In this document: piece after piece, positions 25,672 to 34,571 of the stretch
Numbering within the stretch: position 1 is the stretch's first letter
Layout: the number at the start of each line of letters is the position of its first letter
Assembly: GCA_009774145.1 (NCBI GenBank)
Contig: VSND01000005.1
Span: 62,001-126,000, forward strand
DNA from: Lachnospiraceae bacterium
GTDB taxonomy: Bacteria > Bacillota > Clostridia > Lachnospirales > Lachnospiraceae
Length of the DNA: 64,000 nt
Reading direction: 5' to 3'
Notes under the pieces: model-generated
What the model saw: only the letters and a program-made list of their open reading frames with translations
Told to the model about the DNA's origin: nothing
The model's database searches: none
Made by a program: the position numbers and the translations under genes

Positions 25672-26307
25672 CTATGCCACCAGTTCCTTTGCTCTCTGTG
25701 CGCAGGAGGCAGCATCTTCCGTGTATGCATCCGCTCCGATCTCATCTGCAAATGCCTGTGTGATCGGCGCTCCGCCTACCATAATCTTAATGCCGGAACG
25801 GAAAGGCGCTCCGTTTAACAGGGTGACGGTATCTTTCAGTGAAGGCATAGTGGTAGTCAGAAGCGCGGAACAGCAGACAATCTTCACATCCGGATTCGCT
25901 TCTACGGCTTCCACAAATTTTTCCTTTGCCACATCCACCCCAAGGTCGATGACTTCAAAGCCTGCGGACTCCAGCATCATGGATACCAGATTCTTACCGA
26001 TGTCATGCAGATCGCCTGCTACAGTCCCGATAACCACCTTGCCTGCTGCACCAGCCACGCCCGATGCCAGATGGGGCTTTAACACCTCTACGCCCTTCTT
26101 CATGGCACGTGCAGCCACCAGCATTTCCGGCACGAAGATCTCGCCGGATTTGAACTTTGCGCCTACTTCGTCCATTGCCGCGATCATCCCCTTGTTCAGG
26201 ATATCGGTAGGCTCACATCCCGCATCCAGCGCTTCCTGAACGGCTGCCGCAATCTGTTTTGCTTTTCCCTTTGCTACTAACTCGTGTACTTCCTGAATTC
26301 CTGCCAT
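25672..26307 (-). CDS. Corrinoid (B12-binding) methyl-carrier protein
   Basis: A 211-residue carrier of the MtbC/MtgC/MtvC type. The helical cap domain (FVPEMLVAARAMKKGVEVL) covers the cofactor. The Rossmann domain holds the base-off/His-on motif GDLHDIGKN with His101 as the cobalt ligand, followed by SALLTTTMPSLKDT and a C-terminal GGAP. It accepts a methyl group on Co(I) from a substrate methyltransferase and passes it on to tetrahydrofolate. The start at 26307 follows GGAGGAAAAG, and the ATG at 26322 overlaps that site. The next gene upstream, cotranscribed, is the methyltetrahydrofolate methyltransferase. Confidence 0.92.
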   Translation of the reverse strand: MAGIQEVHELVAKGKAKQIAAAVQEALDAGCEPTDILNKGMIAAMDEVGAKFKSGEIFVPEMLVAARAMKKGVEVLKPHLASGVAGAAGKVVIGTVAGDLHDIGKNLVSMMLESAGFEVIDLGVDVAKEKFVEAVEANPDVKIVCCSALLTTTMPSLKDTVTLLNGAPFRSGIKIMVGGAPITQAFADEIGADAYTEDAASCAQRAKELVA

Positions 26308-26330
26308 TTTCTTTTCCTCCATTTTTTCTT

Positions 26331-27134
26331 TTATTTTTTCGGTCCGAAGATTCCTTCCCGATAAGCGCTGATATATTCCATACAGTAATCATCCTGGCCA
26401 AGAAGCGCTTCTGTCGCATAGATCACACCCATCATATCCCGGTTGGTGGGATCCAGAATTGCGCTGTCCAGACCCGCATTCATGGCCAGTACGGTAAAGC
26501 CCAGATTGATCATTTTCCTGACCGGAAGATTAAAGGAAATATTGCTGACCGCAGCCGCAATATGGATATCCGGATATTTCGCCCGGATGGTACTGATCAC
26601 TTCTACATTCATGGCGATGCCGTCCTCCGACGTGCAGAGCATCTCCACCAGAGGATCGATATGCAGACGGCTGGTTGCGATACCGTATTCGTTTGCTTTG
26701 GCAATGATATAGTCAAATACCTTCAGACGGTCTGCAGCGCATTTGGGGATACCGCTGTCATCAGACAGAAGACAGATCACTTCCCATCCGGTATCTGCGA
26801 TCAGGGGAAAGAGTTTGTCCACCTTGCCGCCCTCGCCGGACACGGAGTTGATCAGCCCCGGTCTTTTACAGTACGGAAATACCTGTGCGATCACATCAGC
26901 ACTGGGACTGTCCACTGCGATGGGAAGATCGCTGACTTCCTGAATGCAGTCAATCATCCATTTTAAAGTCTCCACTTCCTCTGCCTCCGGAACCGATGCA
27001 CAGCAGTCCAGACAGGTAGCTCCCGCCTCCGTCTGGATCCTTGCCCGTTCTTTGATAAACTCTGCATCCCGCTTAGCGATGGCCTCTGCCACTGCCGGGA
27101 TAGAGCCGTTGATTTTTTCACCAATGATAATCAT
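26331..27134 (-). CDS. Methyltetrahydrofolate:corrinoid methyltransferase
   Basis: A pterin-binding TIM barrel of the AcsE/MetH/MtvA kind: IIIGEKINGSIPAVAEAI, GATCLDCCASVPEAEEVE, GLINSVSGEGGKVD and IHIAAAVSNISFNLP are its strands. It moves the methyl group between the corrinoid protein and tetrahydrofolate, feeding the one-carbon pathway. The start at 27134 follows GGAGGAAC, while the longer frame to 27239 lacks a ribosome site. At 267 residues it is typical. It is in operon with the corrinoid protein 23 nt downstream and divergent from a PucR-type activator. Confidence 0.9.
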   Translation of the reverse strand: MIIIGEKINGSIPAVAEAIAKRDAEFIKERARIQTEAGATCLDCCASVPEAEEVETLKWMIDCIQEVSDLPIAVDSPSADVIAQVFPYCKRPGLINSVSGEGGKVDKLFPLIADTGWEVICLLSDDSGIPKCAADRLKVFDYIIAKANEYGIATSRLHIDPLVEMLCTSEDGIAMNVEVISTIRAKYPDIHIAAAVSNISFNLPVRKMINLGFTVLAMNAGLDSAILDPTNRDMMGVIYATEALLGQDDYCMEYISAYREGIFGPKK

Positions 27135-27376
27135 CTTCGTTCCTCCTGACCATATTTTTGCATCATCACTTTTGATGCTGTTTTTGTTTTCCGTTTTTAC
27201 TATAGATAAAGTGTAGCACAGGCATCCTTTTTGTACCATCGCCAGAAATGTTGATTTTGAATACCTGATTTCCTACATTTTATAGGACAGACTATGGACG
27301 GAAGTCCTTTTCCCGCTTTGACGATTGCACCCCTTTCGGTTTCATTGTATAATAATCGGTAAAAGGAGTGATCGTC

Positions 27377-28906
27377 ATGTATTTAAGCGCTTTACTGATC
27401 GCCTGGCATCTTCAGAAGCAATATCCGGAGACCATCGTCTCCTCCTGGCTTTCCCGGGATCCGATCTTAAAATATCCCATAAAATATGAAGGAACATTTC
27501 TGACGGACAACGGAATCATCTACCTGGTTGATGATCCCGGTCTTCCTCTGCCGGTCAGACGCCTGTCCAAGAATATGGTTCTGTTCACCGGAAGGTGTAT
27601 CCATCTGTCCGAATCCTGCAAACCCAGCTACTGCTTTCTTCCAGAAGCCGTAACGATGGGAGAACTTCTGGCCTTTCTGCAAAAACTCTACAGCCGCTAT
27701 GACTGCTGGAACCAGAGTCTTATGGATTCCCGTCTTGCCAACGGTTCCATCCAGAAACTTCTGGATCTGACAGACCCGGTCATCCCCAATCCCATGATGG
27801 TAGCAGGCAAGGACTTTGCGATCATTGCCTCCAAAAAGCTCACCTACGGAAAGCTGAAAAATTCCGTCCTTGGATCCACCGAGGCAACACAGCCTATCGT
27901 CAATGCGCTCAAACAGGATGTCTATTATGAAGAATCCTTTGACCGAACCGGCTATTTCTATTATCCCGGCAATCAGGTGGCTACACCGAAGCTCTGTGTC
28001 AATATCCCCAGAGCCGGCAAAACGATGTTCCGCCTGATGATCTCCGAAGGAGAAGTACCTCTTGACGACACCTTCGGATTCCTTCTGGAATATCTGGCAA
28101 AGATGATCGCCCACGCACTTTCCACAAATGTAGTCCAGAGCCGTGACAGCTCTTATACACTCCACCAGATCTTTCTGACACTCCTTACCACTCCCAGCGC
28201 GGACTATGTGGAGATCAGTCAGCAGCTGGTAGCCGCCGGCTGGCTTTCCTCCCATCACTACCTGTGCGTCCTGATCAATGTAAGTATTCTGGACACCAAG
28301 AACCTTACGCTGCGCTCCATCTGCAGTTATGTGGAAGAGATCATTCCCGGCTCCTGTGCGGTGGAGCATCAGGGAAATGCCGTCATCTTTATCAACCTGT
28401 CCCTCTGCCTTCTGGATCAGGACCAGATCCATCAGAAACTGGCGGGCTTTATCAGAGACAGCCTTTTGACCGCCGGATACAGCCGGAGCATGCTGGGACA
28501 TTTTAATTTCTACCGGCAGTATGTACAGGCCTCCACCGCTCTTCAGGTGGGCTGTCGGCAGAATCCTTCCCGCTGGATCCATCAGTTCAATGAGATCGCC
28601 ATGTATTACATCTATGAGCAGGCAACCCGAAAGCTTCCTGCCTACATGATCTGTCATGAAAGACTCCTGGAACTGAAATATGAAGATGAAACCTGCCATA
28701 CAGAACTGTACCAGACAGCACGCTGCTACCTGGAGCTGCACCAGAGCATCGCCCGCACCTCAGAAGCTCTGTTCATCCACCGGAGCACCCTCTTATACCG
28801 CCTGGACAAGATCCGGCATATCCTGAAGACCGATTTCTCCGATCCCCAGGAACTGCTTTACCTGCTGCTCTCCTTCTATCTGATTGATATGGAAGAACGG
28901 CATTAA
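27377..28906 (+). CDS. PucR/CdaR-type transcription regulator
   Basis: Only the last 80 residues are recognised. ELYQTARCYLELHQSIARTS and ALFIHRSTLLYRLDKI form the PucR C-terminal helix-turn-helix (PF13556). The preceding 430 residues are a sensory region without motifs I know. AAGGAG lies 8 nt before the ATG at 27377, and a TATAAT (27348-27353) sits upstream. It is divergent from the methyltransferase operon, which it probably controls. A close relative with the same architecture lies at 37215, at the other end of the methyl-transfer locus. Confidence 0.85.
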   Translation: MYLSALLIAWHLQKQYPETIVSSWLSRDPILKYPIKYEGTFLTDNGIIYLVDDPGLPLPVRRLSKNMVLFTGRCIHLSESCKPSYCFLPEAVTMGELLAFLQKLYSRYDCWNQSLMDSRLANGSIQKLLDLTDPVIPNPMMVAGKDFAIIASKKLTYGKLKNSVLGSTEATQPIVNALKQDVYYEESFDRTGYFYYPGNQVATPKLCVNIPRAGKTMFRLMISEGEVPLDDTFGFLLEYLAKMIAHALSTNVVQSRDSSYTLHQIFLTLLTTPSADYVEISQQLVAAGWLSSHHYLCVLINVSILDTKNLTLRSICSYVEEIIPGSCAVEHQGNAVIFINLSLCLLDQDQIHQKLAGFIRDSLLTAGYSRSMLGHFNFYRQYVQASTALQVGCRQNPSRWIHQFNEIAMYYIYEQATRKLPAYMICHERLLELKYEDETCHTELYQTARCYLELHQSIARTSEALFIHRSTLLYRLDKIRHILKTDFSDPQELLYLLLSFYLIDMEERH

Positions 28907-28912
28907 TACAGC

Positions 28913-30142
28913 CTATACGGAAAACAGCAGTTCCTCCATGAAGAGGTCTGCAAATTCCCGGTCCCCTGCAAGTTCCAGAAATTCCGTCTCCTCTGCCAGA
29001 CGGCTGCACGCTTCATATTCCTCCATGTTCAGCGCTGCTCTCTGTGCTCCTTCTCCCGCTGCATTCCCAATGGGACGGATCTTATCCTTCAGTTCTTTCG
29101 GAAGCAGACCGACCGCGCAGGCGCTGTCAGGATCCATATAATTTCCAAACGCGCCGGCCAGCTGCACTTCCCGGATATCGGAACATACGGCGCCATACCG
29201 GTTGCAGAGAAGACGGAGTCCGGCAGCAATGGCCGCCTTGGCCAGCTGCAGCTCCCGGATATCGTTCTGAGAGACTACAACCTTCGGCGTGAAATACCAA
29301 GCTTTCTCCATCCGTCCAGTCTCATCCACAGCCCCCGTTTTCAGCAGGCATGCCGCTGCATCCAGAAGGCCGGAGCCGCAGATCCCCACAGCTTCTGTTT
29401 CCCCGATCACATGGTAGGCAAGCTGCCCGTTTTCCAGAGTCACATGATCGATGGCACCGTCATTTCCCCGCATGCCGCAGGAGGTTTTTATGCCTTCAAA
29501 GGCAGAACCCGCCGCTGTGGAGCATGCGATCCTCCTGCGGCAATTGCCCAGCACCAGCTCCGCATTGGTGCCAATGTCCACCAGAAGCACCAGTTCCTCC
29601 TGTTCATAAAGGCCGGAAGCCAGGATACAGGCCACCGTATCGGCTCCCACAAAGCCTCCGATAACAGGAAGCCACCACAGTTCTGCAGACGGATGGACCA
29701 GAAGCCCATAGTCCAGCGCTTTTCGTTTCACCGCTTTTTTTATTTTCGGCTCGTGAGGCGCTACCACCAGCGAGTCCGTCGGGATCTCCAGGAACAGATG
29801 GTGCATGCATGTATTTCCTGCCATAATAATGCGGACGATATCCTCGCTGCTTCTGCTGCATTCCCAGGCCGCTTCCCGAAGCAGATGATTCACTGCTTCC
29901 CCTGCACAGCTGCTCAGGATCTCTGCACCGTGTTCCAGCGCATAGCTGCTTCTCGTAACCACATCCGCGCCATATTTTTTCTGCGGATTCAGCATGCTCC
30001 TGACCGACAGGCGTCTCCCGGTCAGACCGTCCATCAGATATACCACGATGGAGGTGGAACCCAGATCCACCGCTGCCAGCAGAGGCTGTTTTACATCCTC
30101 CAGTATTTCCGGATCCACATAAGGAATCTGCGCTTTCTTCAT
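28913..30142 (-). CDS. RACo-like corrinoid activation protein without ferredoxin domain
   Basis: This is the ASKHA-type ATPase part (DUF4445) of reductive activators of corrinoid proteins: AAVDLGSTSIVVYLMDGLTG, MAGNTCMHHLFLEI, LVLLVDIGTNAELVLGN, EGIKTSCGMRGNDGAID, ICGSGLLDAAACLL and QLAGAFGNYMD. RACo couples ATP hydrolysis to re-reduction of accidentally oxidised Co(II) to Co(I). Characterised RACo proteins exceed 600 residues because of an N-terminal [2Fe-2S] domain and linker. This one has 409 residues and no cysteine cluster at the front, so electrons must come from another protein. GGGAAC precedes the ATG. It converges on the PucR gene with a 6-bp gap. Confidence 0.88.
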   Translation of the reverse strand: MKKAQIPYVDPEILEDVKQPLLAAVDLGSTSIVVYLMDGLTGRRLSVRSMLNPQKKYGADVVTRSSYALEHGAEILSSCAGEAVNHLLREAAWECSRSSEDIVRIIMAGNTCMHHLFLEIPTDSLVVAPHEPKIKKAVKRKALDYGLLVHPSAELWWLPVIGGFVGADTVACILASGLYEQEELVLLVDIGTNAELVLGNCRRRIACSTAAGSAFEGIKTSCGMRGNDGAIDHVTLENGQLAYHVIGETEAVGICGSGLLDAAACLLKTGAVDETGRMEKAWYFTPKVVVSQNDIRELQLAKAAIAAGLRLLCNRYGAVCSDIREVQLAGAFGNYMDPDSACAVGLLPKELKDKIRPIGNAAGEGAQRAALNMEEYEACSRLAEETEFLELAGDREFADLFMEELLFSV

Positions 30143-30239
30143 ATCTGTTCCCTGCCCTTAAAACATGATTTCCTGCTTTGTCCCATACAGCCCCGCAAAG
30201 AACCGCTGCCGTTTTTCGCACCGCACCTGGTCCCTCCGG

Positions 30240-31664
30240 TTACGGAAACAGCCATACTGCAAAAATTCCTGTAATCACCACCGACAACAGCATCCGCTCC
30301 AGCCATATGAGTATCATATCCTTAAAACTTACCGGAATATCCGTTGCCATCAGGCAGGGTACAAAGCTGGCCAGAAAGATAATGGAAGTCACAGGTATTA
30401 CAGCCATCATATAACGGGTTCGAAGACTCCACTCTCCCACGGTGACCAGAAGCGCCGGAAGCGTCACCTCGATCAAGGACACGGCAGCACCGGTACAGGC
30501 TGTCACCGCTTCCGATGCCGGGATGGAAAGCCGCATAAACGGGTAAAAAATACAGCCTGTCCAGCGGATCAGAGGCGTATAAGTATACAAAAGCACCCCG
30601 GCCGTAGCAAAAAAGGCGGTTCCGGACGCCACTGTTCCCAGGACTCCAATCGTTTCCTTCATCATATAGACGATTCGCCTGCCCAAAGACTCCTGGTGTT
30701 CGGCCGTCTTCAGCGCCTCCTCCCCGGCCACCTGAAAAAGGTGTTTCCGGATGGAAAGTTCCGGATTCGGACTGACCCCCGGATAAAAAGTATCTGCAAT
30801 CTGTCTGAGCGGATAAATCCGCACACCGATCAGGCTTACCAGAAGTGTAATCAAAAAGGCGGTCCAGAAGTACAGATTCCAGTAACCCCGTTCGTTCAGC
30901 CCGGTATTGTTGGCCAGCACCAGAAGAAAGCCCACGGACACGGTGGAAAAGCTGGTTCCGATCACCACGGCTTCCCGCTCGGTCATCCGTCCGGTTTTAT
31001 ACTGATCATTAACCGCAATATGCCCCACAGAAAAGTTTCCCAGAAAGGCCGAGACCATGATTACCGCCGCACGTCCCGGAAGCCGAAAGACCGGACGCAT
31101 GATGGGGCGCACCAGCACTCCCACAAAATCCACCAGACCATAGTCCACCAGAAGCGGCAGGAACAGGGACGCCGCCGGAATGGAAATGCAGATGGTGACC
31201 AGGATATTGTTCATGATAAACTGACAGATGCTTTTCTCCCCCAGCGACGCCACCGGATGAAAAAACCAGTCCATAAAAAACGGATTCCATCCCGTGTACC
31301 ATTCCGCCACGGCAAAGCAAAGCAGTACAAAACCGACAATCTTGAACACTGCGAAAACCGCCGCCACCCTGGTCGTATGCCAGAATTTATCCGGTCTTAA
31401 CCAGAACAGGTCCACAACGCTGTAGACACCGATCAGCCATACAACAAAGGGCATAACAGGAAAATTTCCGGTAAACAGGGCGGCCTTTATCAGATTTGTG
31501 GCATGCGAAACCAGTACGTTGGACTGTCCTGCCACTTTTCCCCACTCCCATACCCCTATACGGAACTGATACTCCGGCACATGGCAGTTGATAAAAAATA
31601 CATAGATGCCAGCCAGAGAGAACAATAGAAACCGGAGCCAGGAAGATGTTTTATATTGTTTCAT
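30240..31664 (-). CDS. YjiH family / nucleoside-recognition (Gate) membrane protein
   Basis: About ten hydrophobic segments. GRAAVIMVSAFLGNFSVGHI and SFSTVSVGFLLVLANNTGL are typical of YjiH-type Gate-domain proteins, related to the nucleoside-recognition and SpmA/B families. Transport substrates are not known. AAAGGA before the ATG lies in the 11-nt gap after the flavin-dependent reductase, so the two are cotranscribed. In this locus it may carry the substrate or product of the methyl-transfer/reduction pathway (inference). Confidence 0.75.
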   Translation of the reverse strand: MKQYKTSSWLRFLLFSLAGIYVFFINCHVPEYQFRIGVWEWGKVAGQSNVLVSHATNLIKAALFTGNFPVMPFVVWLIGVYSVVDLFWLRPDKFWHTTRVAAVFAVFKIVGFVLLCFAVAEWYTGWNPFFMDWFFHPVASLGEKSICQFIMNNILVTICISIPAASLFLPLLVDYGLVDFVGVLVRPIMRPVFRLPGRAAVIMVSAFLGNFSVGHIAVNDQYKTGRMTEREAVVIGTSFSTVSVGFLLVLANNTGLNERGYWNLYFWTAFLITLLVSLIGVRIYPLRQIADTFYPGVSPNPELSIRKHLFQVAGEEALKTAEHQESLGRRIVYMMKETIGVLGTVASGTAFFATAGVLLYTYTPLIRWTGCIFYPFMRLSIPASEAVTACTGAAVSLIEVTLPALLVTVGEWSLRTRYMMAVIPVTSIIFLASFVPCLMATDIPVSFKDMILIWLERMLLSVVITGIFAVWLFP

Positions 31665-31675
31665 ATCTATCCTTT

Positions 31676-33625
31676 CTACAGATCCATGGCTGCATGATAT
31701 CCCTGATAAACGGCCATACAGATATTCGCCGGCCGGATACAGTCACCGATCCGTTTCACGATCGGGGCGCAGTCCAGAAGAGACTCTGCCACATCCTTTC
31801 GTGCTCTCTGACCCACAGCACAGATTACAGAACCGCCCGGCACCAGCACCTCCTCTTCACCGGCTCTGCACCATACGCCATCTTCTGTGACGCGAAGCCC
31901 CTGATGTTCCATATGGCAGATCACATTTTGCTCCTCCAGCTCTTTCAGAAGAATCGGACGGTGACGGATGTTGGCATCCGGAGCCAGTTCCCTGCGCATC
32001 TCCACCAGATGAACCTTCTTCCCCTCTCTTGCCAGATGCACCGCGCTCTCGCAGCCCGCGAGGCCGCCGCCCAGAACGATCACCTCATCGCTTTTTACCT
32101 TTTCCTTCTCCATATAGTAGTTGTTGACCAGAACGACCTGCTCCCCGTCAATTCCCGGAATCGGCGGAACGACCGGCACGGAACCCACCGCAATAATCAG
32201 CGCGTCTGCACCGACCTTCTCTGCATATTCCGGAGTCACCTCTGTACCGGTTCGGATCTCCACGCCTTCCAGCCTTGCCAGATGCTCCAGCGTCACGCCC
32301 AGCTCATACATCTCATGTTTAAAATCAATTCCCTGTTCACATTTAAGGATACCTCCCAGACGGTCATGCTTCTCGCACAGAAGAACCTGATGCCCCCTTC
32401 TCGCAGCGGTCACCGCAGCCTCCAGGCCGGCCACGCCGCCGCCTGCAATCAGGACCTTCCGCTTCTTCCTCGCCGGCATAAGATCCATCCCTTCCCATTC
32501 CCGTCCAATCAGCGGATTGACCGAACAGCGCCTGGTCTGGGTCGTTCCCCGCTCAGCCATACAGACAAAGCAGCGCAGGCAGCGGATAATCTCATCTTCT
32601 CTGTTTTCCATTACTTTTGACGGAAGTTCCGGATCTGCCAGAAGCGCCCGTCCCATGACCACAAGATCCACTTTTCCGGAACCGATCAGCTCGTCCATCA
32701 TGGCCGGATCGTTCAGGCCGCCAATGGTCGCTACCGGTTTGGAAACATGCTTTTTCATCTCTTCTGCCAGAAAGACATTGCATCCATGATCCCGGAACAT
32801 GGATGGATGCGTAATGGAAAATCCAAACTTATAAGACCCTGCAGACACATGAATCAGATCCACCAGATCTTCCACCGCCTGTGCGATTCTCACGCCTTCC
32901 TCCAGGTCATAGCCGCCGTCAAACATCTCCGAACCGCTCATTCGGAACTCAATAGGAAATCCGGGACCCACCGCCTGCCGAACTGCCGAAAGCACCTCCC
33001 TCGCCAGCCGCACCCGGTTCTCAAGACTCCCTCCATATTCATCGGTCCGGTGATTAAAGTAAGGAGACAGAAACTGATTGATAAGCCAGCCATGTCCTCC
33101 GTGAACCATGATCATCTCATAGCCGCACAGCTTTGCCAGCTTCGCGTTCTCATAATACGCCTGCACAATGTCCTGAATCTGTTCTTTATTGAGAGGCGTC
33201 ACCGGAAGACCGTCCGGTCTGGCGCCCGCACTGGGGCCATACTGCGTCATGGATTCTTTTTTATCCCTGTCCAGCAGATAGGTTCCTGCGTACTGACCGG
33301 AGTGTGACAGCTCCACACTGGGTACCGCGCCGTGTCTTTTGATGGCATCCGCCGTATAGGTAAAACTGGCAATCGAGCCCACGGTCTGCGTATTCAGATG
33401 ATACGCATGAGACGCGTCCGTGGGCGGATGGACCATCAGCTCGCTGACGGTTACCGCCGCCGCTCCGCCTTTTGCACGCAGTTCATAAAATGCTGTGGAT
33501 TTGGACCCGATTGTACATTCCGGCGTGATCTCCGCCCCGCTCATGGGAGCTGAAAACATCCGGTTCCGGAAAGTGACATTGCCGATGGTAATCGGCCTGC
33601 AGAGATTTTTATACTTTCTAATCAT
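31676..33625 (-). CDS. Old-Yellow-Enzyme-type FMN/Fe-S/FAD reductase
   Basis: The N-terminal TIM barrel binds FMN (KNLCRPITIGNVTFRNRMFS, VELSHSGQYAG, HGGHGWLINQFLSPYFNHRT, GYDLEEGVRIAQ). RCLRCFVCMAERG...RRC supplies the four cysteines of a [4Fe-4S] cluster. The C-terminal half has two dinucleotide motifs, VLIAGGGVAGLEAAVTAAR and VIVLGGGLAGCESAVH. This is the layout of 2-enoate reductase, 2,4-dienoyl-CoA reductase and BaiCD/BaiH. It probably reduces an activated C=C bond of a plant-derived or bile-type substrate with NAD(P)H. The exact substrate cannot be read. The start at 33625 fits GGAGG better than 33631. It is in an operon with NAT and YjiH. Confidence 0.88.
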   Translation of the reverse strand: MIRKYKNLCRPITIGNVTFRNRMFSAPMSGAEITPECTIGSKSTAFYELRAKGGAAAVTVSELMVHPPTDASHAYHLNTQTVGSIASFTYTADAIKRHGAVPSVELSHSGQYAGTYLLDRDKKESMTQYGPSAGARPDGLPVTPLNKEQIQDIVQAYYENAKLAKLCGYEMIMVHGGHGWLINQFLSPYFNHRTDEYGGSLENRVRLAREVLSAVRQAVGPGFPIEFRMSGSEMFDGGYDLEEGVRIAQAVEDLVDLIHVSAGSYKFGFSITHPSMFRDHGCNVFLAEEMKKHVSKPVATIGGLNDPAMMDELIGSGKVDLVVMGRALLADPELPSKVMENREDEIIRCLRCFVCMAERGTTQTRRCSVNPLIGREWEGMDLMPARKKRKVLIAGGGVAGLEAAVTAARRGHQVLLCEKHDRLGGILKCEQGIDFKHEMYELGVTLEHLARLEGVEIRTGTEVTPEYAEKVGADALIIAVGSVPVVPPIPGIDGEQVVLVNNYYMEKEKVKSDEVIVLGGGLAGCESAVHLAREGKKVHLVEMRRELAPDANIRHRPILLKELEEQNVICHMEHQGLRVTEDGVWCRAGEEEVLVPGGSVICAVGQRARKDVAESLLDCAPIVKRIGDCIRPANICMAVYQGYHAAMDL

Positions 33626-33671
33626 ATCCATCCTCCTCGTGATTCATGTTGAAAGTTCTGCTTTTACCCGC

Positions 33672-34445
33672 TTACTGCCCGGACAAAGAGACGTAAAGCC
33701 CGAATTCCTCTTCCAGACATCGCTTCAGTTCTTCTTCATCCTGAAGCTGTCTTCTGAACGCCTGATCCCCTTCCCGGATCACCAGTTCCATCTCCGTCAG
33801 CGTTCTGCTGCCCTCAGGCGTGCACAGATTGACAACTCTCTTATGAGAAAAGATCACGGCAGGATTTACCGCACAGTAAAAATTCAGCACCTGAAAATCT
33901 GTCTGACAGAACGGCTGATCCCGAAACTGAAGTACCCTCTTCCACTCTCCGCCGTGAAGTCCCTCCACCAGAAGATCCGCAGCTGTCTCCCGCACCCGAA
34001 ACCGCTCCCCTGCAACCTCCTGAACCGAAGGTTCCAGCCGCAGAAGGCCCTTTGGTCCCGGGCCGCCGTATCCCACGTCACACAGATACTTCCTGTCCGC
34101 AAACGGCACCACCAGCGCCATATGAGAGACCGGCGGAAAGAACTCCCGATTCCAGAGCACCCGCACCGCCACCGGATACACCGTATATCCAAGCGCCTGA
34201 AGCAGCGCCTGAAACAGCGTATTCAGTTCAAAACAATAACCGCCCCTTCGCCTTGCCACGATCTTTTCAAAAAGCGATCCTTCTTCCAGAGAAGGAATCT
34301 TCCCCAGATCGCAGACATCCAGATTTTCAAAAGGCACCCGCTCCAGATGCGAGCGGATCAGCCCGTTCAAAGTCTTTTCGTCCTTCTGAACCTGGCCCTT
34401 ATATCCGATCCGTTCCAGATATGCTTTTGCTTCTTCCTGATTCAT
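33672..34445 (-). CDS. nat: Arylamine N-acetyltransferase
   Basis: Transfers acetyl from acetyl-CoA to aromatic amines or hydrazines. The catalytic triad is visible: Cys71 in RGGYCFELN, His108 in PPVSHMALVV and Asp123 in LCDVGYGG. At 257 residues it has the normal bacterial length. GGAGAAGG precedes the start at 34445, and the ATG at 34544 is an unrelated extension. It sits between the UroD-type methyltransferase and the OYE-type reductase on one strand. This favours action on an aromatic intermediate or detoxification of the pathway's product. Confidence 0.9.
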   Translation of the reverse strand: MNQEEAKAYLERIGYKGQVQKDEKTLNGLIRSHLERVPFENLDVCDLGKIPSLEEGSLFEKIVARRRGGYCFELNTLFQALLQALGYTVYPVAVRVLWNREFFPPVSHMALVVPFADRKYLCDVGYGGPGPKGLLRLEPSVQEVAGERFRVRETAADLLVEGLHGGEWKRVLQFRDQPFCQTDFQVLNFYCAVNPAVIFSHKRVVNLCTPEGSRTLTEMELVIREGDQAFRRQLQDEEELKRCLEEEFGLYVSLSGQ

Positions 34446-34525
34446 AACGGTTCCTTCTCCTCTGAAAACAACTCCTGCCGAAGCAAAACGCTTCCGACAA
34501 TTCCTCCTCCATTTTCCAGAAAACA

Positions 34526-34561
34526 AAAGCCCCCGAAGAGACAACCGCCTCTTCGGGGCTC
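34526..34561 (-). terminator. Terminator after the UroD-type methyltransferase gene
   Basis: On the minus strand, AGCCCCGAAGAG pairs with CTCTTCGGGGGCT and is followed by TTTTGTTTTC, 11 bp after the stop. It separates the MFS-UroD unit from nat and the genes below. Confidence 0.85.
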
Positions 34562-34571
34562 CGAATATCAG

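Noticed and set aside
27318..27353. TTGACG and TATAAT before the first PucR gene as one promoter
   Set aside because: The spacer is 24 bp, too long. Only the -10 box is credible.
27467..28741. 424-codon minus-strand frame opposite the first PucR gene
   Set aside because: Shadow of the PucR coding sequence, low-complexity residues and no start signal.
30165..31400. 411-codon plus-strand frame opposite the YjiH gene
   Set aside because: Rich in His, Arg, Lys and Gln as expected from antisense reading of membrane-protein codons. No ribosome site.
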